From positions 1 through 19,928 of the forward strand of contig CANRFI010000022.1 in assembly GCA_947629855.1 (NCBI GenBank): a stretch of DNA of 19,928 bases. The letters are read 5' to 3'. The translations under genes and the position numbers were made by a program. Shown in pieces: positions 1 to 7,581 of this stretch. The notes under the pieces were generated by a model, which worked only from the letters and a program-made list of their open reading frames with translations, did not search any database and had not been told where the DNA came from. Origin of the DNA: an uncultured Clostridia bacterium (lineage in GTDB: Bacteria; Bacillota_A; Clostridia; TANB77; CAG-508). Every line of letters starts with the position of its first letter. The first letter of the stretch is position 1.

Positions 1-447
1 ATCAATTACTCTTTGATTAGAAGAACCTTTCCATTTTAATTTTGGATCATGTAATTCATCTTCATATTGTCCATCTACTAATACATCTACGTAGTTTAAT
101 ACTTCTTTATCTTTTAAGTCTTTATCAAATAAGAAACCTGTCCATATCCATAAATTTTTATTTGGAAATTTTTCTTTAAATTTTTTTGAAAGTTTTGTTG
201 TTCCTTCTATATTTTTAGGATGTAATGGTTCTCCACCTAAAATTGATAGTCCCTTAATTGTATCATTATCACATAAATTTAATACTTCTTCTATAGTATC
301 ATCTGTAAATTCTTTTCCACCATTAAAATCATGTGTTTCTTGATTAAAGCAGTTTTTACAATTAAATGTGCATCCTTGCATAAATATTGATACTCTAATT
401 CCAGGTCCATCTGATATATCCATTTTTCTAATTTTGTTATACCTCAT
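1..447 (-). CDS. nrdG: Anaerobic ribonucleotide reductase activating protein NrdG (3' end outside window)
   Basis: This is the radical-SAM activase that uses a 4Fe-4S cluster and S-adenosylmethionine to install the glycyl radical on NrdD. The 149 codons seen begin at an ATG at 445-447, preceded by an AAGGAGTG ribosome site. Near residue 27 is the cluster motif CTFNCKNC, in the CX3CX2C spacing known for NrdG, just after DGPGIRVSIFMQGC. Further on are the SAM-binding LGGEPL motif and a C-terminal GSSNQRVID, which normally lies close to the end of the family, so little is missing. It starts 23 bases after the nrdD stop, so the two are surely co-transcribed. There is no CGG triplet in the coding strand and the frame is clean. 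Identification is firm from motifs and context. Confidence 0.96.
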   Translation of the reverse strand, partial: MRYNKIRKMDISDGPGIRVSIFMQGCTFNCKNCFNQETHDFNGGKEFTDDTIEEVLNLCDNDTIKGLSILGGEPLHPKNIEGTTKLSKKFKEKFPNKNLWIWTGFLFDKDLKDKEVLNYVDVLVDGQYEDELHDPKLKWKGSSNQRVID

Positions 448-470
448 TTTGGTTTTCACTCCTTGCTTTT

Positions 471-2627
471 TTAAGCATCTTTATTGTCTATATGTAATAC
501 TCTTTCTTTTATTTCTTGTGTTCTTCCTTTGTTCCAGAAGTTACTTCCAATATATCCACATGTTCTTCTTGCTACATTTAATGTAGAGTGATCTCTGTTT
601 CCACAGTTTGGACAATACCATTCTAAGTCATCATCAATTAAGATTTCTCCATCATATCCGCATTTTTGGCAGTAGTCTGATTTTGTATTTAATTCAGCAT
701 ACATAATATTGTCATATATAAATTTAATTACTTCTATTACTGCATCTAAATTGTTTTGTAAGTTTGGTGTTTCTACATAAGAGATTGCTCCACCTGGACT
801 TAGTTTTTGGAATTCACTTTCTAGTTTTAGTTTAGAGAATGCATCAATTTCTTCAAATACTGGTACATGGTAAGAGTTTGTTATATAATCTCTATCTGTT
901 ATTCCCTCTATTACTCCAAATCTTTCTTTTAAGCATTTTGCAAATTTGTAAGTTGTAGATTCAATTGGTGTTCCATATACGCTATAATCAATGTTTTCTT
1001 TTTCTTTCCATTCTTTACATTTGTCATTTAATTTTTGCATTACTTTTAATCCAAATTCTTTTCCTTCGCCGTTATCTGTATGGCTATGTCCTGTCATATA
1101 TTTTACACATTCATAAAGTCCTGCATATCCTAGTGAAATTGTTGAATATCCATTGTGTAATAATTCGTGAATGCTTTCTCCTTTTTTTAGTCTTGCTAAA
1201 GCTCCATATTGCCATAATATTGGTGCTACATCACTTACTGCTTTACTTAGTCTTTCGTGTCTTGCTTGTAATGCTTTATGGCATAGCTCTAATCTTTTTT
1301 CAAATATATCCCAAAAACTTTCCATATCTTTTCCAGAAGATAGAGCAACATCTACTAAGTTAATGGTTACTACTCCTTGGTTAAATCTTCCATAATATTT
1401 TGGTTTGTTTGTTTTAGGGTCAACATATGGTGTTAAGAAAGAACGGCATCCCATACATGGATAACAATTTCCATTTCCATTTTTATCAATTTTATATTCT
1501 AACATTTTCTTTTCTGAAATGTAATCTGGAACTAATCTTTTTGCTGTACATTTTGCTGCTAGTTGTGTTAAATACCAGTATTTACTGTTTTCGTGAATAT
1601 TATCTTCTTCTAATACGTAAAGTAATTTTGGAAATGCTGGTGTAATACATACTCCTTTTTCGTTTTTGAAACCGAATATTCTTTGGTGTAAAAATTCTTC
1701 AATAATCATTGCTAATTCTTCTTTATATTCTTCTGTTTCTCCTAAGTACATACAAACTGATAAGAAAGGTGCCTGTCCGTTTGTATTAGTCATAGAGTTT
1801 ACTTGGTAGTTGAAGGTTTGAACACCATCTGCAACTTCTTTTTTAGTGTCTTGTTTTGCAAATTCAACACATTTTTTCTCATCTAGTCCTCTTTCTTTAT
1901 ATTTGTCATAATATTTTTTGTAACTGTCTCTTACAAATGGTGCTAAATGGCTTAATGTTACAGTTGCACCACCATAGCTTGATGATGTTACTGCTAATAT
2001 TATTTGTGTTGCAATTGTAGCTGCAGTAATAAATCTGTGTGGTTTTTCAATCATAACACCATTAATAACTGTTCCATTTTGTAACATATCTTCTAAGTTT
2101 ATTAGTTCACAATTGTGCAAAGCATTTTGTGCAAAATAGTCTGCATCATGGAAGTGTATAATTCCACTGTCGTGTGCTTCTACTATGTCTTTTGATAGTA
2201 AAAATCTTCTTGTAATGTCTGTACTTGTAATTCCTGCTAGATAGTCTCTTTGAGTTGTTACTACTTTTGCATTTTTGTTTGAGTTTTCATTATTCCAATA
2301 TTCGTTTTCACCTTCTATTAATTCTTTAATAGATTGGTCTGTTGTATTTGATTTTCTAACTAATTCTCTTGTATAACGATATGTAATATATTTTTTTGCT
2401 AATTGGTATTTATCAAATTCCATTAATTTTTGTTCTATTATATCTTGAATATCTTCTACTAATATTCTTGATTTATTTAATTCTTCAATATATTTTATGA
2501 TTTCCTCTATTTTCTCTTTAGAAACCTTTTCTTTTTGTGATACTTCATTGTTTGCTTTTTGAATTGCTATTCTTATTTTTTCTGGATTATAGTCTGTAAT
2601 TGTTCCATCCCTTTTTATAATTTTCAT
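471..2627 (-). CDS. nrdD: Anaerobic (class III) ribonucleoside-triphosphate reductase NrdD
   Basis: This 718-residue enzyme makes deoxyribonucleoside triphosphates from NTPs without oxygen, using a glycyl radical supplied by NrdG. The N-terminus (MKIIKRDGTITDYNPEKI) is the ATP-cone allosteric domain, covering roughly the first 90 residues. The C-terminus has two CXXC pairs near residues 653-656 and 672-675 for the structural zinc, followed by RRTCGYIG with the radical glycine near 691. The length is normal. The ATG at 2627 follows AAGGGGG. The gene has three NNC GGN junctions and one TGC GGA but no in-frame CGG, and it is uninterrupted. A promoter and an inverted repeat lie upstream, so nrdD-nrdG forms its own operon. 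It implies growth without oxygen. Confidence 0.98.
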   Translation of the reverse strand: MKIIKRDGTITDYNPEKIRIAIQKANNEVSQKEKVSKEKIEEIIKYIEELNKSRILVEDIQDIIEQKLMEFDKYQLAKKYITYRYTRELVRKSNTTDQSIKELIEGENEYWNNENSNKNAKVVTTQRDYLAGITSTDITRRFLLSKDIVEAHDSGIIHFHDADYFAQNALHNCELINLEDMLQNGTVINGVMIEKPHRFITAATIATQIILAVTSSSYGGATVTLSHLAPFVRDSYKKYYDKYKERGLDEKKCVEFAKQDTKKEVADGVQTFNYQVNSMTNTNGQAPFLSVCMYLGETEEYKEELAMIIEEFLHQRIFGFKNEKGVCITPAFPKLLYVLEEDNIHENSKYWYLTQLAAKCTAKRLVPDYISEKKMLEYKIDKNGNGNCYPCMGCRSFLTPYVDPKTNKPKYYGRFNQGVVTINLVDVALSSGKDMESFWDIFEKRLELCHKALQARHERLSKAVSDVAPILWQYGALARLKKGESIHELLHNGYSTISLGYAGLYECVKYMTGHSHTDNGEGKEFGLKVMQKLNDKCKEWKEKENIDYSVYGTPIESTTYKFAKCLKERFGVIEGITDRDYITNSYHVPVFEEIDAFSKLKLESEFQKLSPGGAISYVETPNLQNNLDAVIEVIKFIYDNIMYAELNTKSDYCQKCGYDGEILIDDDLEWYCPNCGNRDHSTLNVARRTCGYIGSNFWNKGRTQEIKERVLHIDNKDA

Positions 2628-2665
2628 TGATTTTTCCCCCTTGTTTTTTTGTTTTGATTATTTGT

Positions 2666-2694
2666 ATTTTACCATAAAAAATATTCAAGACTGT
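2666..2694 (-). promoter_or_regulatory. Promoter of nrdD-nrdG, extended -10
   Basis: Read on the minus strand there is TATGGTAAAAT, a TAAAAT -10 hexamer (2666-2671) with the TG extension. The -35 position 17 bases upstream reads ACAGTC, which is weak, as is usual for extended -10 promoters. The same TGGTAAAAT element precedes rpsF. Confidence 0.5.
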
Positions 2695-2706
2695 TGCATT
2701 TGCAAC
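2693..2706. promoter_or_regulatory. Inverted repeat GTTGCA-TT-TGCAAC at the nrdD promoter
   Basis: A perfect 6-base dyad with a 2-base centre overlaps the -35 position of the nrdD promoter, so it is placed where a repressor would block transcription. It does not look like the usual NrdR box. The regulator is unknown; chance remains possible for so short a dyad in AT-rich DNA. Confidence 0.35.
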
Positions 2707-2722
2707 ATTTTATCAATATTAC

Positions 2723-2754
2723 AAAAAATTCCTTGATATATCAAGGAATTTTTT
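2723..2754. terminator. Bidirectional-looking rho-independent terminator after the GGDEF gene
   Basis: A 14-base perfect stem (AAAAAATTCCTTGA / TCAAGGAATTTTTT) with a TATA loop sits 36 bases after the GGDEF stop codon. On the minus strand the stem ends in six T residues. It separates the GGDEF gene from the nrd operon. Confidence 0.8.
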
Positions 2755-2790
2755 TATTATTACATTTTTATTACAAATTTATAACAACTT

Positions 2791-3715
2791 TTACTTTCTT
2801 CTATCAACTGCATAACTACTTCCCATTACTGATTTTGCAGCATGTTTTACTTGTGCTCCAACTTCTCCAATTTCCAAAATATTGCTAAATCTGTCCACAT
2901 CTACAACAACTACTCCTATTGATAAAGATGTTAATGGAAATTTTTCTATTATTCCCTTTCTGTTTGCTACTTCTATATAACCATTTTCAAGATCCTTATC
3001 TGTAAAATATCTTCCTACATTTGCATCAAAATTTGCTATAATATTTTGACAAACTTTTTCACAGCTGTTTCCTGGTATTAATGCTACAAAGTCATCTCCT
3101 CCAATATGACCGTATAAATGTATTTTCCATTTTACTTTCGTGTATACATTTTATAATTGTTTCTGCTGTGAATTCTATGATTTCATCTCCTTTGAGAAAT
3201 CCATATACATCATTATATGCTTTGAAATTGTCTAAATCTAAGTAAAGTACACAAAATTCTTCTTTTCTTAAAATTCTTTTTTTAAGTTCTGCATGTATCT
3301 GTACATTTCCTGGAAGTCCTGTTAATGCACTCATTCTTCTGTTTGTTGAAAGTAATCTGCTTAAATTTTTTACAGTATGGTATAAGTATTGTTCATCAAC
3401 TGGTTTTTTTATAAAATATTCTATTGATTCTTGTAATATTTTTAGTCTGTGTTCTCTTTCTCCTTTTGAAGATACTACAATAACTGGTGTAATTGTGTTA
3501 TCTTCATCCTTTCTTATTTTCCTACATAAATCAACCACATCTCTATCGATTGCATCTTCATTAATTACAATTAATGATGGTATGCTTTTTAATGCAACAT
3601 CAATATCTTGTGTTTTTACACTTGTAAATTTGTATTCTGGATCATCTTTAAATAATTCTCTAAAGATAACAATTGATGCATCATCATCATCTATTATATA
3701 AATATCTTGTACCAT
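2791..3715 (-). CDS. Receiver-like/GGDEF-domain protein, recoded at one CGG (+1)
   Basis: Read with the +1 shift at 3112, this is a 307-residue response-regulator-like diguanylate cyclase. Residues 1 to about 125 form a receiver-type fold: acidic patch IDDDD, VIVVSS and the conserved lysine in FIKKP. The usual phosphoacceptor aspartate is replaced by asparagine in LIVINEDAI, so phosphorylation is doubtful. The GGDEF domain follows (LTGLPGN, DLDNFKAYND, GHIGGDDF, SIGVV), making cyclic di-GMP if active. The zero frame stops within six codons after the CGG, at the doorstep of the catalytic loop. Skipping the C of CGG gives FIGHIGGDDFVALI and a complete domain ending at a TAA at 2791-2793. The gene has its own promoter and terminator. 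If the recoding is wrong, this would be a pseudogene broken at its active site. Confidence 0.85.
3110..3112 (-). other. In-frame CGG recoding site 1 (GGDEF protein)
   Basis: The coding strand reads TTT ATA C GGT CAT ATT GGA. In the zero frame CGG leads to a stop soon after. Dropping the C gives F-I-G-H-I-G-G-D-D-F, the expected active-site loop. The skipped base is the complement of position 3112. Confidence 0.9.
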
Positions 3716-3741
3716 TTTTATTCCTCCGCTTACTTTTCTTC

Positions 3742-3771
3742 ATTATATACAAAAAGACTTGATTATTTCAA
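3742..3771 (-). promoter_or_regulatory. Promoter of the GGDEF gene, TTGAAA-N18-TATAAT
   Basis: The -35 TTGAAA (3766-3771) and -10 TATAAT (3742-3747) are near consensus with an 18-base spacer. The -35 overlaps the stop codon of the preceding gene and the stem of its terminator. A GGAGG ribosome site follows before the ATG at 3715. Confidence 0.7.
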
Positions 3772-3774
3772 GTC
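3751..3774 (-). terminator. Terminator of the Ig-like/CmpB-type operon
   Basis: On the minus strand a 7-base stem GACTTGA / TCAAGTC with an AATAA-type loop is followed by TTTTT. It overlaps the final codons and TAA of the upstream gene. The same bases serve the next promoter. Confidence 0.65.
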
Positions 3775-4567
3775 CTTTTCTTTGTTTTTTATTCTTTTTT
3801 TTCTTAATTCTATTTTTTGATTTAATATTTCTGTAATTTCTTTTGTGTTAATTGCTGGAAAGGCCTTTTTTAAACGATATACATTTTTATATAAATGCAA
3901 AATGCTTTTGTTTCTTTTCTTTTTTAAAGCATCTATCATTTGTTGTATATTTTCCGTTGTATGTTTTGGTTGTTTTTCTCTTCTTAGTTGTCTCATTTCT
4001 TTTAGTTTTTCTTTTATTTCTTGATTTATACCTTCAATTCTTTTTAATGTTGATTTTATGTTCTTTACATTAATAATAGATGTAACCATATCTACTAAGA
4101 ATATCATAAATAATACTGCTATTACGTAATTTAATAATTCTGTATTTATTCCGTGATACTATAGATTGTACAAATGGATGAATATATTTTATAAATAAAA
4201 CTCCAAGTATTCCCCAATATATTGAATTTGTTAAGCAGATACGCCCTTGAAAATTAAATTTATGATCTGAGTAGTCCCAATATTTTGTGTCAAATAATTT
4301 TTCTAATAAAATTCCTACTATATATTCCCATGCTGTTAGAATTATCATAGATATGAAAAATAATAGTACAGGGTAATTTGCAATATTTTGCAAGAATACA
4401 AACATAATGATTGATCCTATACCATATATAGGGCAAAACGGGCCTCGTAAAAAGCCCGTATTTATTAATCTCTTTTCACAAATTGATCTGAATATTGATT
4501 CCATTATCCATCCTAAGAATGAATATAGAATAAAATATGTTGCTAAATTAAATAAATTAATTTCCAT
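3763..4567 (-). CDS. CmpB-type (putative ABC-transporter type IV) membrane protein, recoded at one CGG (+1)
   Basis: With a +1 shift at 4153 the product has 267 residues. It matches the family annotated as putative ABC-transporter type IV (CmpB), seen in FLGWIMESIF near residue 18, then GFLRGPFCPIYG and, further on, a KLFDTKYWDYSDHKFNFQGRIC-like stretch (typical WDYSD motif). Four membrane helices lie before the shift; the fifth (LLNYVIAVLFMIFLVD) and a charged, lysine-rich helical tail lie after it. The zero frame ends in a short unrelated tail instead. The biochemical role of the family is not established. It sits 9 bases downstream of the Ig-like gene, with an AAGGGG ribosome site before ATG 4567, so it is co-transcribed and may act with that protein at the membrane. 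Confidence 0.8.
4151..4153 (-). other. In-frame CGG recoding site 2 (CmpB-type protein)
   Basis: The coding strand reads GTA TCA C GGA ATA AAT ACA. Skipping the C (complement of 4153) gives V-S-G-I-N-T-E-L-L-N and opens the frame that encodes the last membrane helix and the C-terminal tail. The glycine is less strictly conserved here than at the other sites. Confidence 0.8.
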
Positions 4568-4576
4568 CTTTTCCCC

Positions 4577-5533
4577 TTATATTGTAATTGATACTTTAGA
4601 TGTTTCTGTTACATCATCTTCATTATATACAATCAATTCTAATTTGTTTTCTCCCTCGTGTACTGGAAAACGATAATTGAATTCTTTTCTTTCTTCTACT
4701 GGTAAAATTCTTTCTAAGTCGATTAGGTATTGGTTTTGTTCGTCTACTATGAATTCTACTTTTTTAATTCCTTTTTCATCTGATGCTTTTAATATAAAGT
4801 TTCCACCTTCATCTACTGTTACTTCTACTTTTGGTTTTTTTACTCCGTTTACTTCTTTTTCAAATGTTTCTGTTTTGTTATTTTCATCTACTGCTATTAC
4901 TGTTAATGTGTGTAATCCTAATGGAATTTCTATAGTTTGCTCTGTTTGTGTATCATTTATATCTATTCTTGTTTCTTCTTCTTCATCCCATCTATATGTC
5001 ATATATGTAAGTTCATTTTTTCCATCTACTAATATTTTTAATTGATTTCCATCTGGTTCAACACTTATATCAATTGTTTTATCTATTGTATAAACTTTTC
5101 TATATTCTATTTCTTGTCCGTTTTTGTCTACTGCATAAACAGTTAGTGCATTTGTTCCTTCTGGTAATTCTATTTGTTGTTCTATACTATTTTTACCGTT
5201 TGATGGTATTTCATTTACTTCTTCTTCATTCCACTGATATGTTACTTTAGATAATGGACTGTCGTGTGTTATTCTTAATAATATTTTTGTTTCTTCAATT
5301 GATTCTACATAAATTATTGGTTTTGATTTACTTTGGCTAGAGGTCATTTCTCTATACATAGAATAAGAACCTGTACCAACCATAAATACTCCAAATATTA
5401 AAATAGCAATTGAAAAAAATTTTACAATACTACTAATTTCTATTGGTCCATTATTTTTTGGATAGTTATTCATTGTTTTTTGTTTCTTTGCCTTTATCTT
5501 TGAACTATTATCAACACTTAATATTTGATTCAA
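4577..5533 (-). CDS. Membrane-anchored protein with Ig-like repeats, function unknown
   Basis: This 318-residue protein has a charged cytoplasmic start, one membrane helix at about residues 38-57 (FFSIAILIFGVFMVGTG) and a long outer part. The outer part is three or four repeats of a beta-sandwich type: each has a KVTYQWNEEE / YMTYRWDEEE / KKVEFIVDE strand and ends in L-HTLTVIAVDE or NALTVYAVDK, as in bacterial Ig-like or cadherin-like repeats. It is rich in acidic residues. I chose the TTG at 5531-5533 as start because AGAGGTG lies 7 bases before it; the ATG at residue 21 has no ribosome site. It leads an operon with the CmpB-type gene. It is a likely surface-exposed binding or structural protein; no enzyme motif is visible. 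Confidence 0.75.
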   Translation of the reverse strand: MNQILSVDNSSKIKAKKQKTMNNYPKNNGPIEISSIVKFFSIAILIFGVFMVGTGSYSMYREMTSSQSKSKPIIYVESIEETKILLRITHDSPLSKVTYQWNEEEVNEIPSNGKNSIEQQIELPEGTNALTVYAVDKNGQEIEYRKVYTIDKTIDISVEPDGNQLKILVDGKNELTYMTYRWDEEEETRIDINDTQTEQTIEIPLGLHTLTVIAVDENNKTETFEKEVNGVKKPKVEVTVDEGGNFILKASDEKGIKKVEFIVDEQNQYLIDLERILPVEERKEFNYRFPVHEGENKLELIVYNEDDVTETSKVSITI

Positions 5534-5569
5534 TATTTACACCTCTTTTGTTTATTTTTATCTTATTTG

Positions 5570-5598
5570 ATTATAACATATCAAGCTTTTATTGTAAA
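5570..5598 (-). promoter_or_regulatory. Promoter of the Ig-like/CmpB-type operon, TTTACA-N17-TATAAT
   Basis: On the minus strand TTTACA (5593-5598) is followed after 17 bases by TATAAT (5570-5575), about 30 bases before the ribosome site of the TTG-started gene. It is close to the sigma-A consensus. Confidence 0.75.
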
Positions 5599-5629
5599 TA
5601 ATTTTTATAGTAAAAATTCAATAGCAAAT

Positions 5630-5660
5630 TAAAACCGCCGTATGTTATTTGGCGGTTTTA
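5630..5660 (-). terminator. Terminator of the rpsF-ssb-rpsR operon
   Basis: A 10-base stem TAAAACCGCC / GGCGGTTTTA with an 11-base loop lies 12 bases after the rpsR stop, followed on the minus strand by TTTTAATTT. This is one of the few GC-rich spots in the spacers. Confidence 0.85.
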
Positions 5661-5672
5661 CTATATTTAAAA

Positions 5673-5954
5673 TTAATTTTGTGAATATGGTAAGATTGCA
5701 ATATGTCTTGCTCTTTTTACTGCTGTAGTAATATCTCTTTGATGCTTAGCACAAGCACCAGTTGTTCTTCTTGGTAAGATCTTTCCTTTATCGTTAACAA
5801 ATTTCTTTAATTGTTCTGGATTTTTATAGTCTAAAACAAAGTTTTTGTCACTGCATAATGCGCATACTTTTTTTCTTTGTTTTCTAAATCTAGGATTGTA
5901 ATCTTCATCATAATTATTATTGTTGTTTCTTTTATTTTGTTTTTTGTCTGCCAT
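5673..5954 (-). CDS. rpsR: 30S ribosomal protein bS18
   Basis: This 93-residue protein binds 16S rRNA in the platform of the small subunit, as a pair with bS6. An asparagine-rich N-terminus (about residues 9-14) precedes the core: KVCALC, then [16 protein letters not shown] and [12 protein letters not shown], the signature of bS18. CALC plus the later CAKH indicate the zinc-ribbon (C+) form. A run of NNNNN makes the N-terminus longer than usual. It is the last gene of the rpsF-ssb-rpsR operon, 25 bases after ssb, and is followed by a strong terminator. It has no in-frame CGG. Confidence 0.98.
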   Translation of the reverse strand: MADKKQNKRNNNNNYDEDYNPRFRKQRKKVCALCSDKNFVLDYKNPEQLKKFVNDKGKILPRRTTGACAKHQRDITTAVKRARHIAILPYSQN

Positions 5955-5979
5955 TTTATCTTTCCCCCTCTTTTATAAA

Positions 5980-6408
5980 CTAAAATGGTAAGTCATCATT
6001 AGAAGATACTTCAAAGTCTGATCCCATATTTCCAGGTGCAGTAGTTCCAAATGTGTTTTCAAAATCACTTGAGCTTGTTTCTCCATCTCTTTTACTGTCT
6101 GCAAAATATGCTTCTTCTGCAACTACTTCTGTTACATAGTGCTTTGTTCCTTGGTCATCATCCCAAGTTCTTGTTTGTATTCTTCCAATAATACCTACTT
6201 GTTGACCTTTCTTAAAGTATTTACTACAAAATTCTCCTAGCTTACTCCAAGCTACTATATTGATGAAGTCTGCTTGTCTTTCTTCTCCTTGTCTAACAAA
6301 TCTTCTATTTACTGCTAAACTAAAAGAAGCTACTAGGGTATTGTTTGTTTGAGTATATCTTGTTTCAGGATCTCTTGTTAATCTTCCCATTAATATTACT
6401 TTGTTCAT
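5980..6408 (-). CDS. ssb: Single-stranded DNA-binding protein
   Basis: This is a 142-residue SSB. The OB fold covers about residues 1-105 (MNKVILMGRLTRDPETRYT, VASFSLAVNR, ADFINIVAWSKLGEFCSKY, GIIGRIQTRTWDD). A short acidic linker leads to the C-terminal DDLPF tip that recruits replication and repair enzymes. The linker is short compared with Bacillus SsbA. The ATG at 6408 follows AAAGGTGAT. Its place between rpsF and rpsR is the conserved Firmicute arrangement and points to the housekeeping copy rather than a phage or plasmid one. Confidence 0.98.
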   Translation of the reverse strand: MNKVILMGRLTRDPETRYTQTNNTLVASFSLAVNRRFVRQGEERQADFINIVAWSKLGEFCSKYFKKGQQVGIIGRIQTRTWDDDQGTKHYVTEVVAEEAYFADSKRDGETSSSDFENTFGTTAPGNMGSDFEVSSNDDLPF

Positions 6409-6459
6409 TTTTTATCACCTTTCTTTACTTTTAATAAAGGCCCCTTCTTTATTTGTTTT

Positions 6460-6738
6460 TTATTTTTTTACTACGATAAATTTGATTATATCGTCTGTGA
6501 TTCTATAAACTCTTTCAAGTTCTTTTATAGAATCTGGCTTTGCTTCAAAGTTGAATAGTAGATATGTTCCTTCGTTGAATTTGTTGATGTCATATGCTAG
6601 TTTCTTTTTACCCATATTTTCTACTGTTTCTACTTTTCCGTTTTCATTGATTAATCCTGTGAATTTTTCTTCTAAGGCTTTTAATCCTTCTTCCTCAACA
6701 TTTGGATTAACAATGATAATACTTTCGTATTTGTTCAT
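6460..6738 (-). CDS. rpsF: 30S ribosomal protein bS6
   Basis: This 92-residue protein pairs with bS18 on the 30S platform. The sequence MNKYESIIIVNP, then GKKKLAYDINKFNEGTYLLFNFEA and RVYRITDDIIKFIVVKK, is typical bS6. The longer open frame begins at a GTG at 6747, but that GTG lies inside the ribosome site GGGAGGTG. The ATG at 6736-6738 has correct spacing and gives the family's normal start, so I chose it. It is the first gene of its operon, with a promoter about 80 bases upstream and two hairpins in the leader. Confidence 0.97.
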   Translation of the reverse strand: MNKYESIIIVNPNVEEEGLKALEEKFTGLINENGKVETVENMGKKKLAYDINKFNEGTYLLFNFEAKPDSIKELERVYRITDDIIKFIVVKK

Positions 6739-6764
6739 TATTTTCACCTCCCTATGGATTTATA

Positions 6765-6809
6765 ACCTACCTTTTTAAGTAGGTAGAGAGTTCAAAATTG
6801 CTTTTGAAC
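6765..6809 (-). promoter_or_regulatory. rpsF leader with two hairpins
   Basis: The leader contains an 8-base perfect stem GTTCAAAA-GCAA-TTTTGAAC (6790-6809), then ACCTAC / GTAGGT (6765-6784) about 20 bases before the ribosome site. bS6 leaders that bind the S6:S18 pair are known in many bacteria, but I cannot see the diagnostic bulge with certainty. Feedback control is therefore only a suggestion. Confidence 0.35.
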
Positions 6810-6815
6810 ATAGGT

Positions 6816-6844
6816 ATTTTACCATATTTTTTTTGTTTTGGCAA
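6816..6844 (-). promoter_or_regulatory. Promoter of rpsF-ssb-rpsR, TTGCCA-N17-TAAAAT
   Basis: On the minus strand TTGCCA (6839-6844), a 17-base spacer ending in TGG, and TAAAAT (6816-6821). The TG extension matches the nrdD promoter. Confidence 0.75.
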
Positions 6845-6870
6845 GTGGTATTTGCTTTTTTTATGTGAAA

Positions 6871-6898
6871 TTAAATAAAGAACTTCAAGATGAAGTTC
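6871..6898 (-). terminator. Terminator of the 42-residue membrane protein gene
   Basis: An 8-base perfect stem GAACTTCA / TGAAGTTC with a 3-base loop (6880-6898) is followed on the minus strand by TTTATTTAA. It lies 21 bases after the TAA. Confidence 0.6.
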
Positions 6899-6919
6899 TC
6901 TGTTTTTGTATGTTTATTA

Positions 6920-7048
6920 TTATGAACCTGTGATGCAAAAATATATGATTCTATATACTACTATGGCAAGTAGTGTTCCTGTAATTGTTAGTAATACTGT
7001 AGATACTGGAGATAGTTTTTTACTAGCTGATTGTTTTTCCTGTTCCAT
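6920..7048 (-). CDS. Small single-helix membrane protein, 42 residues, unknown
   Basis: A short gene with a full set of signals: GGAGG seven bases before ATG 7046-7048, a promoter above and a terminator below. The product starts MEQEKQSASKKLSPVST (polar, lysine-rich), then has one hydrophobic segment from about residue 18 to 40 (VLLTITGTLLAIVVYRIIYFCI) broken by YR, and ends CITGS. I do not recognise the family. An isolated single-helix peptide like this could be a regulator of a membrane complex or a toxin-like peptide, but nothing in the sequence decides it. Confidence 0.65.
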   Translation of the reverse strand: MEQEKQSASKKLSPVSTVLLTITGTLLAIVVYRIIYFCITGS

Positions 7049-7079
7049 TTTTATTCCTCCTTTGTTAATCCTTTTTAAT

Positions 7080-7108
7080 ATCATATATCTTTTTTTGGTT
7101 TTTGTCTA
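7080..7108 (-). promoter_or_regulatory. Promoter of the 42-residue gene, TAGACA-N17-TATGAT
   Basis: On the minus strand TAGACA (7103-7108) and TATGAT (7080-7085) are separated by 17 bases. The rest of the spacer up to 7284 shows no gene or repeat that I can support. Confidence 0.5.
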
Positions 7109-7284
7109 GAGTTTTTGTTTTTTATTTGGATTTTTTTATTTAACTGTACAAAATTTCTAATGCTCTTTAATTTCTAAAAATAAACCATTCCCTAAACTTT
7201 AACTTCTGCAAAGTACTAGTAATATAAATTTTTGCCCATCAGTTTATAATATTTATCTTCCATAAATAACTAAAGTTATAATTC

Positions 7285-7559
7285 TTAATACAAAGCTGGT
7301 CGAAATGTAACATCATGAGAAGGATCCAAGTTACCTTGGCTACCTGTAAGGAGTCCATGATTAGAAGTCCACGCAAATCCACCAGAGTGTGTTATTACAG
7401 GAAACCACACAATTGCATCAGTCCGAATCGTTAAACTCCATTGAATATCAAACATTAAACTACTTGTCCTTTTTTATTTGATGACATTTCGCTCACTAAT
7501 TCTTGGGCTTGACCAACTGTTATACAATTATATGGAATCGCATCTTTTTGACAATTTCT
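7285..7559 (-). pseudogene. Remnant of a prepilin-type protein with sulfatase-modifying-like domain (copy B, C-terminal part)
   Basis: Minus-strand reading gives YNCITVGQAQELVSEMSSNKKGQ, then after an ordinary frame change SSLMFDIQWSL, and ends SGGFAWTSNHGLL...DVTFRPALY and TAA at 7285-7287. These are pieces of the clostridial proteins that carry a prepilin N-terminus and a formylglycine-enzyme-like domain ending in FRPALY. The start is lost, there is a stop and a frame change not linked to CGG, and the middle has been deleted. One in-frame CGG (7423-7425) lies in this dead piece, so it says nothing about decoding. The copy is close to a second remnant upstream, suggesting a duplicated or recombined array that decayed. 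Confidence 0.65.
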
Positions 7560-7581
7560 TTATTCTTTCTATTAATTAGTA

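Noticed and set aside
3110..3132. An extra A in the AAAA run before the GGDEF motif as the cause of the shift
   Set aside because: Removing an A also restores the frame, but gives WKIHLYGHIGG. Removing the C gives FIGHIGGDDF and fits the other seven sites, so it is preferred.
7423..7425. An in-frame CGG read as arginine in the pilin remnant
   Set aside because: It lies in a decayed fragment with an ordinary frame change nearby, so its frame is not under selection and it does not test the rule.
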